Of a stretch of DNA of 64,000 nucleotides, positions 10,490 through 20,779 are shown in pieces. The stretch spans positions 75,189,977-75,253,976 of the forward strand of contig CM071570.1 in assembly GCA_036426205.1 (NCBI GenBank). The letters are read 5' to 3'. The notes beneath the pieces were generated by a model. It was not told the DNA's origin. It saw only the letters and a list, made by a program, of their open reading frames with translations, and did not search any database. The position numbers and the translations under genes are program-made. This DNA comes from Ascaphus truei. Taxonomy: Eukaryota; Chordata; Amphibia; Anura; Ascaphidae. Every line of letters starts with the position of its first letter. The first letter of the stretch is position 1.

Positions 10490-10580
10490 GGTGCAGAAGG
10501 AAAACAATATTGAGAAACACAACAAAGTGGCCACAAGGGGTCACTCAAAGTCCCTTGATGTTGCACTCTAGATAAACCTA
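10490..10580. repeat. Repeat fragment shared with 17.36 kb
   Basis: gtggccacaaggggtcactc at about 10,530 recurs as gtgaccacagggggtcactc at about 17,383, with similar flanks (aaacaca before, gcactc..gat after). Family unresolved. Confidence 0.5.
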
Positions 10581-10779
10581 GTTATAATGTATACATAAAG
10601 TAGATGTTTCCTTTTATGATTTCTTTTTTCTTAAAGTGACGGTGTTTAAAATATTTAATTTTCACCAATGGAAAAAATAAACCGCTGAAGGTTGCGGGCT
10701 GAGTGCCCTTGTGTGTATACACGTGTCTGTCCCCCTTTTCTACAAATTAACCCCTAGAAGACTGTGTCACGAAGAGCCT

Positions 10780-11270
10780 GGGCAAACGGCAGCACTACAT
10801 AAAGGGAGCCGTTTGCCCCAAATCTTACTACAGAATACAGCAGAATTTAAAATTCTCAATAGCTCTGTGCAATCTATTGCTGCAAGTTTCATTAAACAAA
10901 ATGAGATTTGTGCCTCTGCAATTGCCTCGGAAGTATGCTTTCCTGCCTCATCATAAGTTGGATCCTTAGATTGTGTTATCTTTTCACCAGAGACATCTGT
11001 AGCACATTCTCCCCCAAAAAATAGTGAAGCGTCTCCCAAAGAGTCTTTCAATTACCCTCTCCAATTGTCACTGAAGCATCGCCGTCATCCATCATTGAAG
11101 CATCTCCACAAGCACTCATTGCAAACACACCTGCAAAAAAAGCAACACCACAGAAGAGAAAACTAGTTTCAATATATTGGTGCACACAATCATCTACATG
11201 GAAGAAATGTTTTGTACCACACACTATGAAGACAACTGTCAAAATGTTTAATGCACCGTTGCCACAGGCT
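10780..11270 (+). pseudogene. Coding-like relic, identity not recognised
   Basis: One + frame reads AEFKILNSSVQSIAASFIKQ and continues to 10,956. After a frame change, 11,050-11,245 reads SPIVTEASPSSIIEASPQAL and then KKATPQKRKLVSIYW, a Ser/Pro-rich stretch with a basic patch. Composition and length suggest a decayed transposon accessory protein, perhaps a Harbinger ORF1 tail, but no diagnostic motif is present. A hammerhead-bearing repeat follows directly at 11,290. Confidence 0.3.
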
Positions 11271-11302
11271 GATCAACTAATGTTGGTATATATCCTTATA
11301 TA

Positions 11303-11342
11303 CTCCTTGAGAAAGGGCTGGAGAGCCTGAAACATGTAGGAG
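11303..11342 (+). ncRNA. Hammerhead ribozyme relic
   Basis: Stem I pairs CTCC (11,303-11,306) with GGAG (11,339-11,342). GAAA lies at 11,329-11,332 and the cleavage triplet is GTA at 11,336-11,338. Stem II pairs AGG.CT with AGCCT around one bulged G. The catalytic box is TTGAGAA rather than CTGANGA, with two core changes expected to abolish cleavage. The architecture matches the intact copy at 8,117. Confidence 0.6.
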
Positions 11343-11399
11343 ATTTTGTTTTGTATGCTAGTTTGTTTTTTGTTTTTAACAATGTAATTCAATAAACCT

Positions 11400-12615
11400 T
11401 TTTATTTTTTTTGCTACCTCTGGTGAGTTGATCGGTACTTTCTCTGGGTTCCTGCTGTTCAACCAATTTTTTCAACTCTACTGCCCCACGATTGGAGTGA
11501 CGCACTTCCGCAGCGCAGGTTCCGGCAATTTGCTACGCCTCATGGGAGAATGCCGAGAGGAGACGGGCACCTCCATCTTTGGACATTAAGGGATGCAGAC
11601 GCTAGGATCGAGATATTTATGCTAATAAATTACTAAGGGTTCGGTTCAAGGCTGGCTCCAGTTTCTCTAGCTACTCTCTTATTGGGTCCATCTTTCCCTG
11701 TCAGTTTAGTCCTTTATTGTACACAATAGGCGATGTTATTTGCCCAAGAACTTATAACCTGATTTGCTGCGGATTTAGAACCATCTTTTGGACTTTATAC
11801 ATGTCATATACTTTTCATTTTTGGGTCTCTCAGATTATTTCTCAGAGTCTCTGTATCGCTATTTTTGGAGCTGGGAGTAGTTACCTATACAAGATTAAAA
11901 TGACATGCAGCCTAATTGTCACGGTAGCTTGTGCAGGGTTATAATATAACACCAAAATCTCTGGGTTGAATTGAATGCGACTAAGATACTGTATGATAAA
12001 TATAGTTTATTCCTTGAAAAAGGTGAACACACAGAATATACAAATAACACACAGAATATGAACACTTATGTGGGAAGGGGCAATGAAGTAATCTGGATCT
12101 GGATTAGCAATTCATCAGGCAATCATGTATCATTCAGATGTTGTAATGAAGACATTGGGCATAGAGCTTACAATCAGTTATATAGGATTTAAGCCCTATT
12201 CCCTAACATTGGGTGCCAGGTATTGGTTAACAATTACCTGCACCCAATTACCTTTTGCCAGCTAACGTGGGAACCACTTTGGTACATGCCCCCAGGTTGC
12301 TGGCCAATGCGCAAAATCCCTGGCTTGGGGTCTCATTTTCTTAATCCCACACTAAAGAAGTGGCACCTCTGAGTCTGCCAGAAGAGGATCTGGACAGGAA
12401 AACCTTTGTCTGCAAGTGTGATTTATAACACCTACAGAACCACTCAAGTCCTGCTCTTCTCTGCCCTAGCATATAAATCAGGGTGGGGGAGCCTTTGATC
12501 AGGGGGCCTGGTGTAGACATATGGTCGCTCCCTGAACATTAACATACTGCAGAGCCAGTATCTTTCGCGGGCTTTTATGCCAGACACCAAATACAGTATA
12601 TTTTCACATTCATAT
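11400..12615. other. Interspersed repeat, possible LTR-like start at 11,919
   Basis: No gene was recognised. At 11,919 the sequence tgtcacggtagcttgtgcag resembles an LTR start, and the candidate LTR at 52,463 begins TGTGACGG. No matching right end was found, so the LTR reading is weak. Confidence 0.25.
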
Positions 12616-12619
12616 ATAT

Positions 12620-13400
12620 ATTAAAATAATCCATTCGGCTGGGCCGAGCGGGCTAAAAATTGCCAGATCCATTATGCCGGAGAAGATTCTACAAGGTGGC
12701 CAATTTTTATCTTGCTGGGACCCACTGAACCGGAGTTATAATAAATGACTTTAAATGCACATTTACAGAAGTTGCATTTCTCTGCTATTGAAGTCAATGG
12801 CAGAAACCCACTTTAAACAATTTACCTGCCTCCGTTCTGTTGCTCAGAGATTGTCGGGATTTGCCATGCAGTCATGCCGGAACAAGGACTACATGGTGGT
12901 CAAATCCCAGCTCTCTATTTCGTACAGAACCGGAGTTATGGACTTCAGGTTTTTACCGTTTTGCACTTAGTGTTTTAAAGCTACGCGGCTTTCTCCTCCA
13001 TTGGAATCAATAGGGCCGGCGCCGCCATAGGAAATGCATGGGCCGGCGCCGCCATAGGATTCAATGGGACCTCCGCTACTGTTGGAGTCAATGGGCAAAC
13101 CACATTTTTCACAGTTACCCATACTCCGTTCGGTTGAGGGGAGAGGGCTGGAAATTGCCATGCAGCCATGCCAGAGCAGTGGCTAAATGCTGGCCAAATT
13201 CCAGCCTTCTAGTCCCCACAGAACCAGATATATGGGTTTCCACTTTTCATACTTTCTTACTTAGTGTTTTAAACCATGCGGCTTTTCTCCGCCATTGCGG
13301 TCAATGGTGGGACCCTCATGGCCGGCGCGACCCTTTCTCGTCGCCATTGACAGTCGGACCCGGTTGGGGTCGAGTGAGGGGGTTCCTAGGGGCTAGGGGC
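12620..13400. repeat. Degenerate tandem repeat, three units
   Basis: Three units begin near 12,631 (ccattcggctgggccg), 12,833 (ctccgttctgttgctcag) and 13,126 (ctccgttcggttgagggg). Each continues with a ttgccatgcag..atgccgga type segment and an agaaccggagttat segment. GGCCGGCGCCGCCATAGG appears twice within 13,014-13,060. Short ORFs across the GC-rich part are not supported as genes. Confidence 0.6.
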
Positions 13401-13979
13401 AAAAATCATTTTATTTGTGGTCGCCCTAGAACAAAAGTTTCCCACGCTAATTGGTGGTGAACTTGACCGCAGTCTAGTTCCTACGCCAATTGAGAGATCA
13501 AGCTCTTTCAAAGACATTGTATCCTTTTTTGTGGTTTTGCGGTCTGGCTGGATGCCAGCTCGTTCCTGGAGGTCGGACTTGAGGAATCCCCATTGAAAGA
13601 CATTACTCCATTCACTTTCAATGGGGAAGCTCCGCTCCTCCTCTCAGGCGCCACCTGCATGTCTTCTCAGGTATCGGGCCCAAATATGTGAAACCTCCAT
13701 AGGATTACATGGGGCTTCAATGGCGACCAATGGAGATACTGCAAAGTGGAGACTGAAAAGGCAGGAAGGGGAACAAAGGGCCATAAACATGTAAATGCAA
13801 TTAACCCTTTCCCTCCCGGCCTGATCCCAGTGTATGTGGTTGGTGCATACACTGGAAAGGGGCAAACACCGATAAATGGAACCATATATACACCAGCAAA
13901 GAGAACACTTTTTGCCTTGAGGCAGGGGAATAAAAATACATATAATCACTCTGGCTGTGAGAACATGATAACCAAAGGG

Positions 13980-16055
13980 ACATACATTTTGGTTGTGAAG
14001 CAGGGGAACATATGTATTATACATAAATTTCTGGTTAACCCCTCACTTCCCAGATGGTGGAAGGGGGTGAATAATGGGGGTGACCCCTTTATTACTCGCT
14101 TGGCACCCCTCCCTCGTCACACTATTAGAAGTAAACAAGAAAAGGAGACCTTAAAAGGGATCACAGAAGATTCTAATTTAGTTATAAAACAAGCTGATAA
14201 GGGAGGGGGGTTTGTGATTATGAATAGAGAGATTATATTACAGAGTCAATGAGATTACTGGGAGATACAGACACATATAATCTTGTGAAAAAATATCCAA
14301 CCATGGGATTCACTGAGGAACTGAAAGCACATCTGGATAGGGGAAAGGAAATGGGCATTTTAAATGAACAAGAGTATAAATTTCTATTTAATGACAAATC
14401 TCAATTGCCCTTTTTTGTACTTCTTACCCAGATACACAAAAGCTTGACAAACACCCCCGGTAGACCTATAATATTAGGTTTAGATTCTCTTACAGCAAAT
14501 CTCTCTGCTTATATTGATGTTTATCTGCAACAATATGGGAAAAAGCTTCAATCATATCTTAAAGACATAACAGATATTTTACAGATATTAGACAGTATTA
14601 CATGGAAAGATAGCTACATTTTAGCATCTATTGATGTAGCCTCTCTTTATACGCCCATTCTACACCAACAGGGGTGTGCTGCAGTTCATCATTTTCTTAC
14701 CAAATATGCAGAACTGTCTCATATTTAAATCAATATTTTAATTGACAGTATTCTTTTCAAATTGCAAAAAAAAATGTTTTGGTTTGAGGGTAAATTTTAT
14801 CTTTAGCGATGTGGTACCGCCATGGGTTCCAAGTTTGCGCCCAGCTATGCCAATCTTATCATGGGTTTATGGGAGGAGGAGAAGATTTGGTCGGATTTGG
14901 GGCCGGACGTGAACTTGGTCCTCTACGCTACATCGATGACATTATTATATTTGGCAAGGAGATCAGAATAGATTAGATTTATTTTTGAATGATATAAATG
15001 TAAATACTAATAATTTGAGATTTACGTCAATTACGAGGAATGAGAAATTGGATTTCTTAGATTTAACCATTTATATCCATGAAGGAAAAATTAGAACTAA
15101 TTCCTTTTTCAAAGAAGTTGATAGCAATAATTTTATATTACGTTCAAGTTGTCACCATCCCCGTTGGATGGACAACGTTCACTATGGTCAGTTTCGAAGA
15201 ATGCGTAGAAACCGCACAGAGTATGAAATTTTTGATAATCAATGCGAGATCCTTAAAAATAGATTCATACAAAAAGATTATAGCGAAGAAATACTGAGTA
15301 AAGCTTTGACCAGGGCAAGTGGTCAAGAAAGTAAAGAATTAATAAAGATCAATAAAGAAAAACAAAGGATCAATAAGAAATTTGACACAGCATTTTTGAC
15401 TACATACAATAGAGAAGCCAATAAAATAGACAACATTATTCAAAAACATTGGCACGTTTTATTAAATGATCCTGTTTTAAGAGATGAGATCCCTAGCAAA
15501 CCGAATATCATTTTTAAGAAAGCAAAAAATTTAAAGAATCAGCTTGCTCCAAGCGCCCTAAGGAAAATTATACCTAAAGAAAAAGAGTGGCTTCACCAAT
15601 TGGGGGGCTTTTATGGATGTATATCATGCAAAGCATGTGAATATAAACATGAGGAAAAAATAATTTTTAAATCAATCAAAACTAATGACATTTTCAAAAT
15701 CAATAAATATGTGAACTGTAAATCTGAGTATATTATTTATCTATTAGAATGCCCATGCAAGCTTCAATATGTAGGGAAGACCAAAAGGGCTATTAAAACT
15801 AGAATCATTGAACATTTAAGTAACATCAGACGCAGTGTCATGACACATAATGTCTCAAAACATTTTGCTTTATTCCACCACTCCGATCCCAGAGGCCTGA
15901 AGTATATAGGCATTGAACATGTACTTCAGCATTAGAGAGGTAGGGACAGAGATAAAGATTTAGGACAGCGCGAGATGTTTTGGATACATAGGTTAAATAC
16001 CTTAGTACCTAATGGTCTCAATATAGGCTTCGAACTAGCTCCCTTTTTAAATTGA
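13980..16055 (+). pseudogene. Penelope-like element: reverse transcriptase plus GIY-YIG endonuclease
   Basis: Order of motifs: LVIKQADKGGGFVIMN (RT start, about 14,176-14,223); a frameshift near 14,245; RLLGDTDTYNL and the RT fingers to 14,727; GSKFAPSYANLIMG..WEEE (14,826-14,900); YIDDIII, the YxDD catalytic box, near 14,930; then an open frame 14,985-15,935. That frame carries GCISCKACEY (Cys-rich linker) and YIIYLLECPCKLQYVGKTKR, the GIY-YIG core. The C-terminus EMFWIHRLNTLVPNGLN continues in another frame to TGA at 16,053. PLEs copy RNA into chromosomal DNA using this RT and nick the target with GIY-YIG. At least three frameshifts make this copy inactive. A hammerhead motif follows 370 bp downstream. 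Confidence 0.88.
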
Positions 16056-16426
16056 ATTTAAACTTTATTATTGTAGCTTTTTGCTTTGCACTTCTATTCG
16101 GCTGCATGTCATTTTAGACTCAATAGATTGTATTGTGCATGCATTTTACTGACTCATGTTTTTCTTCCTTCTCTTTCTCTCTCACTCTCTCGTCATGTAT
16201 TTGGAGAATCATTTAAACTTAATTTTATCCAAGCGCTCAGAAATTATTTTATAAATTTTATGATGTGTTTTACATATTAAAGTTATATTAGTTTAAAGAC
16301 CTTTTTAGATTTTTTTGGCTAGGCATTTTGAGCACAGAGTTATGTACTCATTGAGAGAACCTGTGACTTAATTAATGAAGATGGTATACTCTAGATAAAC
16401 ATATAACCCATTAAGGGTATTATTCT

Positions 16427-16466
16427 GCTCCTGACGAAGCTGACAAGCTCAGCGAACGCGTAGAGC
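16427..16466 (+). ncRNA. Hammerhead ribozyme with one-base core deletion
   Basis: The box CTGACGA is intact at 16,431-16,437. Stem II is five exact pairs, GCTGA (16,439-16,443) with TCAGC (16,449-16,453). Stem I pairs GCTC (16,427-16,430) with GAGC (16,463-16,466). The GAAA box reads GAAC, so one A is missing, followed by a GTA cleavage triplet at 16,460-16,462. It lies where PLE terminal repeats carry hammerheads, downstream of the GIY-YIG gene. Confidence 0.75.
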
Positions 16467-16469
16467 CAT

Positions 16470-17990
16470 TGCCAGGTTCTGCAACGCTGTGAGGCTGTGC
16501 CTAGGATGACTCGCGATCCAAGACTGTCCCCCTCTCTCTGTCCCATAAGACCGGATGTGACGGCATCCTAACCGGAAGGGATGCAAGATGCGGAACCGGA
16601 GGTCAACACACACACGAGGAGAGTGAACTGAGGGACGAGAAAGCGGCTTATACCACTACCTCCACGGCGCGAGATGTCCTCGGGCGCCCAACAGCATTTT
16701 ATGTGTCCATATTATATGTACACAATGTGAGCACATATATTATCCTGCCGTTTTTATAGATAAAGTTTTATTTTGGTCCGCACAATTGGTCTTTTTCCAT
16801 TTCTCTGTTGTTTCCCTGAGATTGACCAGCTACACTGTGGCTTGATCCAGTCATCCTTCATTGTGGGAATACTCGATCCAGTCGTCTGAATACTTACCTC
16901 TCTTACTGCATATTATAATAGACTATACTGTAAGTAGGCATTCTGCAAGAGCCAAGATTTCTTCTACATCCAGACATCATACAATAGTACACTATACTTG
17001 TTTCTTTTTTTCCTTGGGGTATCTGGATTCTACGCTCCTTTAAATCCTGGACTACATTGCATCTAATTGGGAACCTTAACCACTCCCATCAGAGGTTGAG
17101 ATATATCCACTACCTTACACACCATATAATATTTTGTTCACTTACTCACGAATTTGAGCACATACTGTATATTTTTGTGAATTTGCACATTATTTTGTGA
17201 GCACATTATTGTGTCATATCACCATTATTAGTGTGTTTAAGCGCCGTACAAATCATTTGGGTATTTACCTTATTTGAAGTAAAACATTGATAATGTTATA
17301 TTGAATAAAAAAGACATTTCTATATTGAATTCCAATGTAAACACACAGTGTATACATAGATAAAATAGGAAACACAGGTAAGTGACCACAGGGGGTCACT
17401 CAAGCCCCTAATAACTGCACTCACGATGTACCAAGGGAAATAAATGCACTAAAAGTAACAGTATAGTAGCTGTTACCACAAAACCGTCACATGGGAACAG
17501 ACCACCAACAGGTCCCACGGGACCGCTAAACACAGAACGAAAAAATAATAAACTTTTATTAACTGTAAAATCCGAAGATAAACATGATAAAATATATACA
17601 GTGTAGTTTAAAATCCCCAATGATGAGAAATAGATGTAGTAGGTAAGTATACAGGTGAATACCACATAGGCAATGTGCATCATGGGTACAGTGACCCCAA
17701 TAACCAAAACCTGTTATGATCCAGGAAGGGACCAATACAGGAAAAGTGAATACAACCTATATGACGGTCAAAGGGATGAGATGCAGTAGACAGACGCAGG
17801 GGCTTTAGACACTACGTTACAAGCATCCCACCTCCGCACCATCCCACAACCAATCCCCCCCAGCCCTGCACCGATCCCCGCACCAATATCCCAGCCCCAC
17901 ACCGATCCCCGCACCAATATCCCAGCCCTGCACCAATCCCTCCCCACAGCCCTGCACCAATCCCCGCCAGCATCCCCACGATGCCCCAGC
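16470..17990. other. PLE downstream region and unassigned sequence
   Basis: No coding domain was recognised. The first 250 bp are GC-richer and probably belong to the PLE terminal repeat. A fragment near 17,360-17,430 is shared with 10.5 kb. The rest is AT-rich single-copy-looking sequence. Confidence 0.4.
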
Positions 17991-18029
17991 AGCTGACACC
18001 AAAGGTACTGGGGTTGGGGTGGGGGGGGC

Positions 18030-18390
18030 TGTGTGCATGCTGTGAGTGTGTGCAGTGTGCTGTGAAGTGTGCTGTGAAGTGTGCTGTGAGTGTGTGCAGT
18101 GTGCTGTGATTGTTTGCTGTGTGTGTGTGCAGTGTGCTGTGAAGTGTGCTGTGAGTGTGTGCAGTGTGCTGTGATTGTGTGCTGTGTGTGTGTGCAGTGT
18201 GCTGTGAATGTGTGCTGTGAGTGGGTGTAGTGTGTGTGTGCTGTGAGTGTGTGCAGTGTGTTTAGTGTGCTGTGAGTGTGTGCAGTGTGCTGTGAGTGTG
18301 TGCAGTGTGTGCAGTGTGCTGTGAGTGTGTGCAGTGTGCTGTGAGTGTGTGCAGTGTGCTGTGTGTGTAGTGTGTTGTGAGTGTGTGTAG
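18030..18390. repeat. TG-rich minisatellite
   Basis: Variants of gtgctgtgagtgtgtgcagt recur through about 360 bp. The long Thr/His-rich ORFs on the minus strand across this tract are products of the repeat, not genes. Confidence 0.9.
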
Positions 18391-20240
18391 GGAGGACACA
18401 AAGCGCAAAAAACTTCCTCTCCAAGGTGGTACAGACACAGGGAATCTCGAATGGGCAGCATATGTAAAGAGAAAAGAAAAAGAAAATAGTGCAACACAGT
18501 TTAATTATAACATATAGGTGAGCATGGAGGCTCCAACACACTCACATGCTCCAAGAAATATAAAAGCAGTTAAACCACTCAGGGTTCAGACGCTGTAAAC
18601 GGGACCCCAGATAGCTGTTTCTTGCTCTCCACTTCCGCTCCAAATCGGCGTCTGACGTCACGAACCAGCCTTCTCACTCTCCTACAGCTAGGGGAGGACC
18701 CTCTGGCTCCGTCGAAAATCAGCACAGCGGAAGATATCCAAACGTCAAGGCGTTCAGGTAAGATAGCTTGCAGCATAGCAAAGAGTCCGTCACAGACTAA
18801 CACAAGGTCCTTGCGCATGTAGAACCCTTGTAGAGCCTTCCTGCACTCTGGGAATATCCTTTGAAAAATTATGGAGCTACCTTGTTAGCTCCAGATATCA
18901 GAGCTTGATGACTACTGTAGCATCAAAATAAGTTAAATGTACATTTACTCATTTTGATGCCCAGTTCTGATATTTTTAAAGCATGCTTTATTTTATGCAG
19001 TAACAGGTTCATGATTTGCCAACTAAAAATAATACATCTTTCTTTTTCTTTAATAATCAAATGTTGGCTTATCACTGTTTGATGACTCTAGGGCCAGCCA
19101 CACAGAAAAATGATTAAAATGATTCTTTCTGTAAATGTTGCTCTAAAACAGCCATATTAATGATATATCAAAGTAAAATTACTCTGATATTCTTGCTGAA
19201 TAAGAAATGGTATTACTACCTACATTTCCAGGTAGGTAGGATAGGGATTTCAACCTCCAAGATCCAAAAACAGTGAGATTTTGGATTCTGGACTAAAAAA
19301 AAACATTTAATTAGAAAATAATCGTAATATTTACTTATACAGCACTAATAATATAGGCAGTTCATTATACAGATTTTTGCATTAACCAGGCCAATGAGCT
19401 CACAATCTAATTTTGAGATACTCTGATAAAGGGATTTTCTCTAAACCACAGGGATCTGACATTGAGATTTGAGCTCACGTCAAAAGCAGTGTTCTTACCT
19501 CTAAACTACTGTACTCCTACTGTATAGCCCAGTCCATTGAAGTATAGTATGGGACAGGTTAATGTAAAAATCAGTGAGACCCAAAGAAAATCAGAGAGAG
19601 TTCACATGTACCGGCAGAACCCTTGCCTGAGTATTAAAAATAAAATAAAGCAGCAACATTGTGTTGTCATTGATACACCATCTTTAAATCACGTAGTTTC
19701 AGCAATTCCTTTATCAGAGATTAGTACCATATTGCCACCTACTTTCACTGAATCCTTAATCTGTTCTTGTTGACAGTCAGTATTAGGAGAAATTGATTCA
19801 TCTTGACCTGCAATGCGTTTCAGGGCTTTCTGATAGAAAGGGATTAGGATTCAACTAATGTTTTGTTTTTGATAGTAGCAGTCCTGAAAATGCAGAGGTA
19901 TAATATCAAATAGATTACACAGTTCAGGCAGCTCTTCTGCATTCCAGACTCATCTTCCCCCTACACAAAGGCATGCACATTGTTCCTAACAACAAAGATA
20001 TTTATTGGCAGCATGACACATTTCCATTAGGCAAAGTGATGAGATTCTAACAGTTTGTACTACAGATATGTAAATGTGTTCTGCAAGCCTTTAGGGATAT
20101 AAGCTGGATATACATTAAGCACTTGTTTTATTCCATCAATGTAAACACAGATACTAATGAGAATATTTTATGTATTGTACTGGTAAAATGTGCAGAGTAA
20201 TAAAATCACATGACTTGTAAAAGGGAGTAGCAGCATATAA
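18391..20240. other. No gene recognised
   Basis: The part at 18,590-18,830 is GC-richer, includes tctgacgtcacg, and resembles PLE terminal-repeat sequence in style. A GAAACGC hammerhead-like motif appears on the minus strand near 19,806-19,830, but neither box is convincing. The rest is AT-rich with short ORFs only. Confidence 0.35.
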
Positions 20241-20269
20241 AGATACACGTGCAGCTTATAGTAGAAAAG

Positions 20270-20770
20270 GATAATTTGGCCCACAAGCCAAGTAAGGCAG
20301 CTTCAATTCATATATATGTGGATGACACAATTGTATACAATATGCACACAGCCCAAGCTTCACTAACCTTGGACACGTACTTCAATCAAATTTCTCAAGA
20401 TTTAGAAATTGAATTTCCCGAAATTATCTGTTTTTAAACACAGACAAATCTGTACCGATGGTATTTGGGACTAAGGCTCATTTCTAAAGCTACCAATGAC
20501 AGAACAACAGATTATAACCAACTATGACACCATTGTATCCCCTGTCACTAGTTTTAAGTATCTTGGCATTTGACTTGACTCCCATTCAACATTTCGGTTG
20601 AATATTCATACTCTGACATCCAGAACCTATGCCAAAGTAGGTGTACTTTATATGAATAAATCGTCCCTAAACCCGCTGGTCTGAAAGTGCATCACACAGC
20701 AGGGGCTAATGCCAAATATAGAATGTGGGTATATAGTATATGGTATTGCACCCCAAACTAACTTAGCCAA
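20270..20770 (+). pseudogene. LINE reverse transcriptase fragment
   Basis: KAASIHIYVDDTIVYN contains the catalytic YVDD and is followed by a region like that in the LINE at 46.4-47.7 kb, which reads ASIHMYADDTLYY. Downstream frames contain decayed thumb-domain text with several stops. Only the palm-to-thumb part survives. It belongs to the CR1/L2 group by its YxDD context, though the clade is inferred from few motifs. Confidence 0.65.
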
Positions 20771-20779
20771 CTATTCCCA

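Noticed and set aside
17768..18541. Thr/His-rich ORFs of 226 and 257 codons on the minus strand
   Set aside because: They translate the TG-rich minisatellite in two overlapping frames.
19795..19840. Hammerhead-like GAAACGC on the minus strand
   Set aside because: No acceptable CUGANGA box or stem I, and the cleavage triplet position is changed.
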